The translations under genes were made by a program, and so were the position numbers. A stretch of 64,000 bases of DNA from a virus: the IMG/VR virus record IMGVR_UViG_3300023184_000088, positions 1 to 64,000 of that record; one strand, written 5' to 3'. Positions 28,623 to 36,435 of the stretch are shown here, one piece after another. The notes under the pieces were generated by a model. That model did no database searches, was not told where the DNA came from, and saw only the letters and a program-made list of their open reading frames with translations. Every line of letters begins with the position of its first letter. Within the stretch, counting starts at the first letter, position 1.

Positions 28623-30332
28623 TTATAATTCTAATCGATATTTAAATAACCCACAATCCCATATTTTGTCATAACCCAGTTCAGATGTGAGTTCTTTTTC
28701 CGTTTTATTATAGTCTAAATCCGGAAATCTTTTTTTAAGATTATTTTTACCAAATCCAAATTTATGAAATCTTTTATATTTACTAATTTTTGAATTATAA
28801 TAATAATAATTTGGTTTTGTTATTGATACTAAATTAAACCCCAAATTAGTATATAGATTATTTTCCGGATTAATTGTCCATCTTCTATCCGCAAAACTAA
28901 TTATTGATGTTGGGTTATACTCATTAATAAAATGTTTAATAAATTTAGAGGCTAACCCTCTAATTAAATAATTTTGTTTTGTTGCGTATCGACTTAATTC
29001 AAATTCACCGTCATTATTTTTAGTCATATTTCTATGACTATTAAATGTTATAACACCAACTAATTCATTATTATAATACGCCCCGTAATATATGTTTGAC
29101 TTATCGGTGCCTTGTATATGATTATTATTTAAAAAAAATGTTTTATCTTCTAAATTTATTTTTTTAATGACAACATTTCTACCACCAATTTTAACACCAT
29201 CATTCACATTTAATAAATGTTTTAATTTTGATTTAACTAATTCAGTATTTACAACCCATTCATCCTCAAAAATATGTATTAATTTATACCCTATTTGATT
29301 ACACTCTATTGTTTTATTTAGATGATATGATGAAGTTTTTCCCATTTTTTCTGTGTGATAATATAATCCATCATACTCAATACAAATATTGGTACCATCA
29401 ACAATCAAATCAATTTCTTTACCATCTAATAATTTACGATTTTTACCTTTATTAACCATAAACCCAACACTTTCAATAAACTCTTTAATCTCCGTCTCAC
29501 CTTTTGATGTCCAAGTAGGTGTCATATTAATGTTTGTTAGTTTCGCTAAATCACTTAAACATTCAGAAATAGATGTTGAAACTATTTTTTCATTAGGATA
29601 TTTTAATTTATATTCTAATGTTGTGATATTATGTTTATTTTTTAAATGAGTGTTTGATATACTTTTCATTTTTTCGCCACAAATTTTACAAATAACATAA
29701 TTTTTACTTTTAGATAAAAATTTGGTTAATTCTGTTTTTTTTATATAATTTGGGTGATGTTTAATATCTTCAGGGAATTTTAATAAATAATCGTCTAATG
29801 TTATTTTATGAGATTTACTTATATGTGTCTCAAAACAACCTGTTTTATTTGAAGTGTCTTCTGTTACCCATTCACATAATTTACATTTTCTTGTAGGAGA
29901 ATTTTCAATCTTAATTATGTTGAAATATTCCTCAAACCACTTTTTGTTGTTAATTAATTCGTATTTTTTTCTTTGGTAAGTATTGGATGGAATCCATACA
30001 TCTCCATATAACTCAATAATATGTTTGGTTAATTTACCGGATAAATTATTGGGGTCTTTAATTACTACATTAGTTTTTTTACATTGTGCAATTAATTCGT
30101 GGGTATCTGATGTTGTGTATAAATTAGATTTTGTAGATTCAATTTCAAAACTATTACCCATTTGGTTTTGACCACCCTTTTTATTAATCACAACATTATT
30201 TTCTTTTAATATTTGACTAATTTTTTTATGACCAACTTTAAATTTTTCAGCTAATTTATGAGTACTCGGAATTTCAGTTTGATATAATTCAATAATATTA
30301 ATCATATTTTCAGGGGTTAATTTGGTTTTCAT
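28623..30332 (-). CDS. Homing-endonuclease-like protein (VSR/PD-(D/E)XK type)
   Basis: This protein has 569 residues. The N-terminus looks like an HTH (AEKFKVGHKKISQILKEN). Two zinc-finger-like units follow: CKLC...H...H near 151 and CKIC...HLKNKH near 214. Residues about 276-355 form a VSR-like nuclease domain with GETEIKEFIESVGF, KEIDLIVDGTNICIEYDGLYYH and KLIHIFEDEW. Beyond 400 lies an acetyltransferase-like domain (HIQGTDKSNIYYGAYYNNELVGVITF). This matches mobile endonucleases of T4-like phages. It is a free-standing insertion between gp23 and the metalloprotease gene and may promote its own spread into relatives. Confidence 0.7.
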   Translation of the reverse strand: MKTKLTPENMINIIELYQTEIPSTHKLAEKFKVGHKKISQILKENNVVINKKGGQNQMGNSFEIESTKSNLYTTSDTHELIAQCKKTNVVIKDPNNLSGKLTKHIIELYGDVWIPSNTYQRKKYELINNKKWFEEYFNIIKIENSPTRKCKLCEWVTEDTSNKTGCFETHISKSHKITLDDYLLKFPEDIKHHPNYIKKTELTKFLSKSKNYVICKICGEKMKSISNTHLKNKHNITTLEYKLKYPNEKIVSTSISECLSDLAKLTNINMTPTWTSKGETEIKEFIESVGFMVNKGKNRKLLDGKEIDLIVDGTNICIEYDGLYYHTEKMGKTSSYHLNKTIECNQIGYKLIHIFEDEWVVNTELVKSKLKHLLNVNDGVKIGGRNVVIKKINLEDKTFFLNNNHIQGTDKSNIYYGAYYNNELVGVITFNSHRNMTKNNDGEFELSRYATKQNYLIRGLASKFIKHFINEYNPTSIISFADRRWTINPENNLYTNLGFNLVSITKPNYYYYNSKISKYKRFHKFGFGKNNLKKRFPDLDYNKTEKELTSELGYDKIWDCGLFKYRLEL

Positions 30333-30346
30333 AGTATCATATTTAT

Positions 30347-30353
30347 ATAAATA
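30347..30353 (-). promoter_or_regulatory. Late-promoter motif TATTTAT
   Basis: On the minus strand TATTTATATAAATATG lies 14 nt before the endonuclease ATG at 30332. Confidence 0.5.
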
Positions 30354-30413
30354 TAATAATAATTATTTAAAAATCAAATCATAATCCATTTATTTTTAAC
30401 CCATTCTATAAAT

Positions 30414-30442
30414 AAAAAAAGAGGACTATATGTCCTCTTTTT
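30414..30442 (-). terminator. Terminator of the major capsid transcript
   Basis: GAGGAC and GTCCTC form a 6-bp stem extended by A/T pairs around a 5-nt loop. On the minus strand a run of T follows. It lies 24 nt after the gp23 stop. Confidence 0.85.
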
Positions 30443-30465
30443 GTTAAATATAATAAGATTTTTGA

Positions 30466-32307
30466 TTATCTCAATTCTCTTAAGTCAAATGTTCTTACAC
30501 CATCTACAGTGATACGTCCGTAAAAACGGTTATTCACCATTTTCTTCGCGTATCTCGTCATAATCCCTTTAATTGGTGTAAAATTAAATGGGTTATACAT
30601 TGTAGGTGTTAATTGTAATGGTACGTATGGTGCGTAGATGTATCCTGTGTCTAACAATGATGTTCCTTTATGTCCAATTAACACTGTGTTAGCTGGGAAG
30701 TAAGGGTCACGGTAAACTTGGTAACGACCTGCTAATGTTCCAACTCTTTCAATACCCATGTTATATTGGTCTTGTTCAGGAGAAGCATTAGATACGTGGA
30801 AGTACTCTAAATCATCAAAGATAGCAGAAACCTCAGAAGATACAACAATCCAGTTTGCTCCACCTCTTAAAGTAGATTTGTGGATTTGTGCAGACAATTG
30901 GTTGATTGCTGTAATTAATGTTTGGTTCCAATCTTTTTGAGTATAAGAAGTTGTCAAAGATAAACGTTTCCAACCATTGTAATCCCATCTCAAGTTCCAA
31001 GCAGCACCTTTACGTAAATCTCTCAAGATTTCACGGTCAATTTCAGCAGCAACTTGTTCAGATAATAAAGCTGTTAATTCAGCTTCAGCATCGATGTTGT
31101 GGAAAGCCGCAACGTCTTGAGCTAACTCAGGAGACCATTGTGCTCTTAATTTTCTTTCTGTAACAGAAACAGTAACTGAATCTAATTCGAAAGAAACCTC
31201 ACCGATTTTATCTTCAAATTCTAATTCTTTATATCTTCTGAAAACACAAGAGAAGTCATCATTCGCTAATGTTCCAATTGTTGTTCCTGTGTAACCGTCT
31301 AAAGAGTCAGCACCACATGAAATACATACAGGACAAGATAAATCAACTTCTAAATAGATAATACCATCTCCACTACAGATATTATTATAGCTACCACCAT
31401 TACCATTAGTTGCCCAAGTAGTAGATGCTTGATTACCGTAAGCAACGATACCTTTACCGTATTGTTGAGTAACAACTCTAAACAATAAAGAATTAGGTGT
31501 ACCAGCAGCGTTAAATACTACATCACAAGGAGAAGCTCCTGACCAAGTACTATCTGTTGCGGTACCGTTAGCGAAAATTTTCAAATCAGATAAGAAAGTT
31601 TCAGAATCATATTCGTTACCATCAGGTCCGATTAATTTACCAGCACCAGAGTTAGCGAAACCTGACATTTTAACGATTACTTTTCTAATGTTTTGGTTAT
31701 TATAAGCTCCGTCAGCATCATCTAATCCACCATCAACCCAAGCTTGAACTGTTGTTGTAGCAGTAACTGCTGACCATTGTCCTTTAGAATAATCAAACAA
31801 TCCTGGAGGGTCTAATTGACCTTCATTTCCTTCATAGAATAAATCATAAAGATTTTTCTTGTAAGCTCCAGCACTGTCTCCGTAACCATCCCCAATTGCT
31901 GTTGCGTTACTGTTTGGTGCTCCGTATGGAGAATAGTGTTCTCCTGATTCAGATGCACTTCCGTTATCATATCCTTGAATTTTAGGTACAAAGAAGAATA
32001 ATTTACCGATTGGTAAATTCATTGCTTGTACAGATACGATTTCATTCGCTAATAATTTAGAGAATACTCTTCTTACGATAGGGAATACAACAGTTTCGAA
32101 TGAACCTGAAGACCCGTCAGAAGTAGCTTCGTTGATTAGGAAAGACGCTTGGTTCTCATATAATTGAGCTACGTTTTCTTTTAAGTGACCTTTAAGTCCT
32201 TCTAGGAATCCTAATTTATCCCATTTGTTAATTGTGTCTTCTTTAATAACTTTAAGGTGTTTTAACCCGATGTTACCAACTAGACCTGATTCTAATAATG
32301 CTCCCAT
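30466..32307 (-). CDS. 23: Major capsid protein, T4 gp23-like
   Basis: This protein has 613 residues. Gene order (after protease and scaffold) and the segment FETVVFPIVRRVFSKLLANEIVSVQAMNLPIGKLFFFVPKIQG identify a T4-type gp23. The first 60 residues are a helical propeptide ending LINE, followed by ATSDGSSG. That fits the (I/L)xE cleavage rule of gp21-type proteases, so mature gp23 should begin near Ala61. A central region (about 200-360) carries an inserted Cys-containing domain. No TATTTAT motif lies directly upstream, so it is probably read from the scaffold promoter. A strong terminator follows. Confidence 0.9.
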   Translation of the reverse strand: MGALLESGLVGNIGLKHLKVIKEDTINKWDKLGFLEGLKGHLKENVAQLYENQASFLINEATSDGSSGSFETVVFPIVRRVFSKLLANEIVSVQAMNLPIGKLFFFVPKIQGYDNGSASESGEHYSPYGAPNSNATAIGDGYGDSAGAYKKNLYDLFYEGNEGQLDPPGLFDYSKGQWSAVTATTTVQAWVDGGLDDADGAYNNQNIRKVIVKMSGFANSGAGKLIGPDGNEYDSETFLSDLKIFANGTATDSTWSGASPCDVVFNAAGTPNSLLFRVVTQQYGKGIVAYGNQASTTWATNGNGGSYNNICSGDGIIYLEVDLSCPVCISCGADSLDGYTGTTIGTLANDDFSCVFRRYKELEFEDKIGEVSFELDSVTVSVTERKLRAQWSPELAQDVAAFHNIDAEAELTALLSEQVAAEIDREILRDLRKGAAWNLRWDYNGWKRLSLTTSYTQKDWNQTLITAINQLSAQIHKSTLRGGANWIVVSSEVSAIFDDLEYFHVSNASPEQDQYNMGIERVGTLAGRYQVYRDPYFPANTVLIGHKGTSLLDTGYIYAPYVPLQLTPTMYNPFNFTPIKGIMTRYAKKMVNNRFYGRITVDGVRTFDLRELR

Positions 32308-32339
32308 TTTTTTGGTTTTTATTAATTTTTAGTTTATTT

Positions 32340-33800
32340 TTATTTTAATTTTCCCATTAAATCCTTCATTCTAAGGAATTGAGGATTTTCATAAGTTTTT
32401 GATTCAATTAAGTTAATCGCTGAACCTGATATTGGAGTTTTTTGAATTGCTCTTTCCATTGATTCGTTCATTGGTTGTGTAGTCTTAACTGAAAGTTCTT
32501 CTTTAAGATTTTGATATAAATTTTTAGATTCTTTGATAGTTTCAACACCGTCAAATCTTCTTAATATATTTATTTTTTCTTGTTTTGATGTTGAGTGTTC
32601 TGTAAACAAACGAGTAGCGTAAGCTAAGTTTGAATTAAATACTGCAACTTCATTCAATTTATTTCTAAATACATTAAGAGCTTTTCTATACTCTTCATTC
32701 TTTTCTCTAAGAATTGTTAATTCATTTGATTCTGTATTTTCAAATGTTAGATTTCTGTTAGGTGTAATACCTTTTCTTAATCCTCTACCTGATTTAGAAC
32801 CATTTCCGTATGTGTGTGCAGCTTCTTTAGTTTCTACTTTTTTAACGGACGATTTTTTAACCGGTGCTTTTTTAATGGCTTTAAATTCACCATCAAGATT
32901 TTCACCTTCTTTGTATTCAAATTTAGCTTTACCTGTTCCAACTGATTTTGGTGCTTCTTTTTTCTTCACATCAAATCCTTTTCCTTGGTTTGGTTTAGCA
33001 TCGTATTTGAATTTAGGACTTCCGATTCCAGTACCTTTAGGTTTTACAGACATTTTAGATTCCATAACAGGCTCCTCTTCGTCGCCCATATCGTCATCTT
33101 CATTCATCTCTTCTTCCTCTTCTTCGTCTTCTTCTTCGTCTTGTTCGTCCATTTCAATTTCATAAACTAATTCTTCAGACTCATCAAATTCTTCAAAATC
33201 TTCTTCGTCTTCATCATCTTCGTCTTCGTCATCAAAAGAAAATTCCTCTTCTTCTTCGTCGTTTCCAAAAATTCTTTCAACAATAGATTCGATAGATTCA
33301 TCTGATTCATCAAATTCTTCTGATTCATCAAATTCTTGATATTCATCGTCATCTTCTTCACCTTCTGTAACAATCATATATTCAGCGTCGGTTTCGTTGT
33401 CTTTAATATTAATGTTACCAGAATCATCTTTAGTAACAACAATATTATCGTCCGGACCCATCAATTTGAATACACGTAAGATTTCTTCGTCATCTTTAAT
33501 GTTAGTTAGGTCGATAACATCTTCATCATCTGAATCGTCATCGTCCATATCAAGGTTATCCATATCCATTTCATCACCTTCTTCATCGTCAGACTCTTCG
33601 TCCTCCATGTCAGGTAATTCCATGTCAATGTCAGTTTCAATCTCATCTTCTTCTTGTTCAGTTAGAGATTCTTTTACTAGTTCGTTGATTTCTTCCTTCA
33701 TAGTAGAAGCAAGTATTCCTTTTGCATTTTCAGCTACCGCTTCTTCCAAATTTTTCATTTGGATGATAGCTTCTTCAACTAAAGATTTTTCTTTTGCCAT
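32340..33800 (-). CDS. 22: Prohead core scaffold protein, gp22-like
   Basis: This protein has 486 residues. It directly precedes gp23 in transcription order, as gp22 does in T4. The N-terminus is helical. Residues 50-245 are extremely acidic, with long Asp/Glu runs. Residues 250-340 are Lys-rich with repeats of GTGxxKF(K/E)Y, and the C-terminal third is helical. The acidic centre is much longer than in T4 gp22 and may balance positive charge inside the prohead. It is expected to be degraded by the gp21 protease. A late motif lies upstream. Confidence 0.7.
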   Translation of the reverse strand: MAKEKSLVEEAIIQMKNLEEAVAENAKGILASTMKEEINELVKESLTEQEEDEIETDIDMELPDMEDEESDDEEGDEMDMDNLDMDDDDSDDEDVIDLTNIKDDEEILRVFKLMGPDDNIVVTKDDSGNINIKDNETDAEYMIVTEGEEDDDEYQEFDESEEFDESDESIESIVERIFGNDEEEEEFSFDDEDEDDEDEEDFEEFDESEELVYEIEMDEQDEEEDEEEEEEMNEDDDMGDEEEPVMESKMSVKPKGTGIGSPKFKYDAKPNQGKGFDVKKKEAPKSVGTGKAKFEYKEGENLDGEFKAIKKAPVKKSSVKKVETKEAAHTYGNGSKSGRGLRKGITPNRNLTFENTESNELTILREKNEEYRKALNVFRNKLNEVAVFNSNLAYATRLFTEHSTSKQEKINILRRFDGVETIKESKNLYQNLKEELSVKTTQPMNESMERAIQKTPISGSAINLIESKTYENPQFLRMKDLMGKLK

Positions 33801-33822
33801 TTGTTTTATGTTATTTTAATAT

Positions 33823-33829
33823 ATAAATA
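33823..33829 (-). promoter_or_regulatory. Late-promoter motif TATTTAT
   Basis: On the minus strand TATTTATATATTAAA lies about 22 nt before the scaffold ATG at 33800. It probably drives gp22 and gp23. Confidence 0.65.
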
Positions 33830-33916
33830 TATGATATTATGAAAAAAGCACATTTGTACTAATATTCACAACATCTTTTTATTTATTAATAAATATCACA
33901 AAAATGTAAAAAACAA

Positions 33917-33942
33917 AAAAAGGAGACAAAATGTCTCCTTTT
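33917..33942 (-). terminator. Terminator after the gp21 transcript
   Basis: AAAAGGAGAC and GTCTCCTTTT pair around a 5-nt loop. On the minus strand a T-rich tract follows. It isolates gp22-gp23 from upstream head genes. Confidence 0.85.
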
Positions 33943-33964
33943 AGTTTAATTAATTAAAATTTTT

Positions 33965-34174
33965 TTATTCTATAACTTCGTTAATTTTACTTTCAACGAT
34001 AGCGGTTATTCTCCACTCCATAGAATAATTTTCAAATACTTTAGTGACTTTTGCCTCTACGTCAGTGGGATTATAACCACTAACCAATTTTTCTTCTCTT
34101 AACTTTTTAAGTTTTCCTGTTTCAGTATCTACTGAATCCAATGTAATTTTTGCGATGAAATACTTTTCGTCCAT
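33965..34174 (-). CDS. DUF4494-like small protein
   Basis: This protein has 69 residues. The pattern KYFIAKITLDSVDTETGKLKKLREEKLVSGYNPTDVEAKVTKVF resembles the small Bacteroidota DUF4494 family by eye. It lies between gp21 and gp22, 14 nt after the protease gene. The function is unknown. Confidence 0.5.
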   Translation of the reverse strand: MDEKYFIAKITLDSVDTETGKLKKLREEKLVSGYNPTDVEAKVTKVFENYSMEWRITAIVESKINEVIE

Positions 34175-34188
34175 AATGTTTAATTTTT

Positions 34189-34914
34189 TTAGTATCCTAA
34201 ATAATCGTTTAATTTTTTCATTAAGTCAAGTGATTTGTTTCCAGATTCACCAACTTGTCTTTCTATTTTCATTTTTTTCTCTTCTTCCAAATTCTCGTCA
34301 AAGTTAAATCTATCGTCAGGATTTTGAAAAAGGTACGCTCCCGGAGTAGATGGTGATGAAACTAAATCAAAACAGATTAATTCAAAATCGTCCTGTACTT
34401 CATTTTGTTCACCAACTTTTTTAAGAGACCCTACACCTCTTGAAGATATACCCAATGTAACACCTTGTCTAAGATAATTTGCTGCTAAATCACCTTTAGT
34501 TGATACAATCCCTCTTTCATGGAAACCCGGAGATGTTAATAACTTTATTTTACCCATTAAAACGGGTCCTTCCCACCATATCTCTGTAATTGCGTGAGAT
34601 ACTCTATCTAAATCAATTAACGACGATTCAGGATGATTTAATTCAGAAAGGGCGGTACCCTTATTAATCATTTTTTTATAATTCTCAGCCTCTCTTTTTA
34701 ATATTCTTTCAGGATACAATCTACCATTTCTATTTGGTGTGTTATATTTTTGTAGAACAGCATAAAATTCAAAAGGTTTTGAATGGTCTAAATCTTCTTT
34801 AGACTCTTTAATCATTGCGGCATTTTTTTTATCTGTCGGTGAAATAAACCCAGCATCTTCTTCAATTAATATTCCCCTCCCTATTTCATTTGGTTTTAAA
34901 ATTGTTAAATTCAT
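34189..34914 (-). CDS. 21: Prohead core protease, gp21-like
   Basis: This protein has 241 residues. It is a serine protease of the phage prohead family: catalytic His in ELNHPESS (about 91), Ser in LGISSRGVGS (about 151), and FDLVSSPSTPGAYL near 180. It cleaves scaffold and capsid propeptides after (I/L)xE sites inside the prohead. Gene order portal, protease, scaffold, capsid is kept. A late motif lies upstream. Confidence 0.85.
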   Translation of the reverse strand: MNLTILKPNEIGRGILIEEDAGFISPTDKKNAAMIKESKEDLDHSKPFEFYAVLQKYNTPNRNGRLYPERILKREAENYKKMINKGTALSELNHPESSLIDLDRVSHAITEIWWEGPVLMGKIKLLTSPGFHERGIVSTKGDLAANYLRQGVTLGISSRGVGSLKKVGEQNEVQDDFELICFDLVSSPSTPGAYLFQNPDDRFNFDENLEEEKKMKIERQVGESGNKSLDLMKKLNDYLGY

Positions 34915-34930
34915 TTTGAATGTTTTATTT

Positions 34931-34937
34931 ATAAATA
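34931..34937 (-). promoter_or_regulatory. Late-promoter motif TATTTAT
   Basis: On the minus strand ATATTTATAAATAAAA lies 16 nt before the gp21 ATG, overlapping the last bases of the preceding intergenic gap. Confidence 0.6.
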
Positions 34938-35408
34938 TTAAACATTCTCAATTTGTACTGGTTCTTCTAACGATTTGATTTTTTTTGTTAGATAAAATTT
35001 AAAATTTTCATTTTCTAAAAAGTTATCTAAAAAGATTTGGTTAATAATTTCTTTTAGTGAATTTTTGATTTCATCGGATTTAAAGTCCATATCAGTTTGA
35101 ATTATAAAAAAATTAATTTCTAAATTCATAAAAGATTTTTTTCCGGTTGATAGACCGCTTGACCTTAAATCTAAATCAACAATAAAATTTGTATCAAAAA
35201 TTGTTTTGTCTAATGATTCATAGACTGAATGTTTTATACCTCTACTCATATTAAGAACTGTCCTTGTCCAGTTATTAGATTCGTAAATTGGTTCTACCCA
35301 CGTTTGAATGTTTAGGTAGAGAGATTTTAAACTCATTGAGTCGACTGTTCCGTATATTATTTTAGCAGTCTTAAACCCATGAATTTGTGAGGTTTTCCCC
35401 TTTTTCAT
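34938..35408 (-). CDS. Hypothetical head/neck protein
   Basis: This protein has 156 residues. Mixed alpha/beta with segments AKIIYGTVDSMSLKSLYLNIQTWVEPI, KSFMNLEINFFIIQTD and a C-terminal Lys-rich helix. It lies between the portal cluster and gp21, so a head-completion or neck role is plausible. No family is recognised. Confidence 0.5.
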   Translation of the reverse strand: MKKGKTSQIHGFKTAKIIYGTVDSMSLKSLYLNIQTWVEPIYESNNWTRTVLNMSRGIKHSVYESLDKTIFDTNFIVDLDLRSSGLSTGKKSFMNLEINFFIIQTDMDFKSDEIKNSLKEIINQIFLDNFLENENFKFYLTKKIKSLEEPVQIENV

Positions 35409-35502
35409 TAATTTCCATATTTTCTCGTTTATTTTTTAAAAAAATAGGTGAAAATACCACAATAGTCAAAACTTTTTGGGAATATGGGGATATATGTAGT
35501 AT

Positions 35503-35697
35503 ATGTTAATAGTTAAATTAGATAAAAACACTACGATTGAGAGGGCTTTAAAACTTTATAAAAGTAAGGTAATAAAAACTCGACAAAGTTCTGAACTTGT
35601 TAAAAGAAAAGAATTTGTTAAAAAGTCTGTTATTAATAGAGCGGAAATTTCCAAGGCAAAGTATGTCCAAAAGAAATTTAAATCAAATAATGACTAA
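35503..35697 (+). CDS. rpsU: Ribosomal protein bS21 (phage-encoded)
   Basis: This protein has 64 residues. MLIVKLDKNTTIERALKLYKSKVIKTRQSSELVKRKEFVKKSVINRAEISKAKYVQ follows the whole bS21 pattern: a beta start, the xIERALKxYKxK motif, then a basic C-terminal helix with KxSVxxRAxxxKAxY. bS21 binds the 30S platform next to the anti-Shine-Dalgarno region; in Bacteroidota it helps hide that region. It is the only plus-strand gene inside the head cluster and its 3' end overlaps the convergent 35694 gene by 4 nt. Phage bS21 homologues are known in large phages and may bias initiation toward phage mRNA. Confidence 0.85.
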   Translation: MLIVKLDKNTTIERALKLYKSKVIKTRQSSELVKRKEFVKKSVINRAEISKAKYVQKKFKSNND

Positions 35698-36413
35698 AGA
35701 GTTTCGTTTAAACTTTTAAGTTTAAAATAAGTTAGTTTGTCGTATTTCTCAGAGATTACCTTGGATAGGGTATCATTGATTCTGCTATTAACTGAACTAT
35801 CATCGGAAGTAGATTTCATTTTAGTTAATTTATTAACAACACTTTCTTTAATCACATTAAAATCTTCGTTAAGGGTACTATCATCTTCAGATAGTAATTT
35901 AAACAATTCATCTTTATCAGATTCGTTTAATGATTCAATATAATTACTAATTGTTTGATTTGCGATACTAACCATTGCTTTTAAAGGTATATTAACACTT
36001 TCAGTTTTAGTGATAGGTAATTTTCTTAAATTTTCTGAAATAATTTTTTTACTTTTAATTCTTGATTCAATTGTTAAAACATCTCTTGAAAATAATTTAT
36101 CTATATTGTCGTATGAGTCGTTTGATTTAGAATCTTTAACCCATTCGTTTAATTTTTTAATTTCTGATGTAGATATTTTATTCACGGTATTTTCATATAT
36201 AGTAACACATTCATTAATGTAATCACTCACATATGATTCTGACAATGCTTTCGGTGAATTTAATTCATCGTACATATAGAAAATTTTACTGATGTTTTTA
36301 TTCTCTAACACCAATTTTTTAAAATTTTTTATTTCTTGTTTAAATGTTCCGTTATTATATGATTCTAATAACACATTTTCTATTTTCGATTTTAATATAC
36401 CAAACTTTGTCAT
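35694..36413 (-). CDS. Hypothetical head-region protein
   Basis: The longest frame starts at 36443, but that ATG precedes and its codons read through the late motif at 36429-36435. I place the start at ATG 36413 (MTKFGIL), giving 239 residues. The protein is helical, Ser/Asn/Lys-rich, with LLESYNNGTF near the N-terminus. It lies between portal and gp21. A scaffold or core role is possible; no family is recognised. Confidence 0.55.
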   Translation of the reverse strand: MTKFGILKSKIENVLLESYNNGTFKQEIKNFKKLVLENKNISKIFYMYDELNSPKALSESYVSDYINECVTIYENTVNKISTSEIKKLNEWVKDSKSNDSYDNIDKLFSRDVLTIESRIKSKKIISENLRKLPITKTESVNIPLKAMVSIANQTISNYIESLNESDKDELFKLLSEDDSTLNEDFNVIKESVVNKLTKMKSTSDDSSVNSRINDTLSKVISEKYDKLTYFKLKSLNETL

Positions 36414-36428
36414 TTTTCTTTTTTTATT

Positions 36429-36435
36429 ATAAATA
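36429..36435 (-). promoter_or_regulatory. Late-promoter motif TATTTAT
   Basis: On the minus strand GATATTTATAATAAAAA lies 15 nt before ATG 36413. It sits inside the 3' end of the portal gene. Confidence 0.6.
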
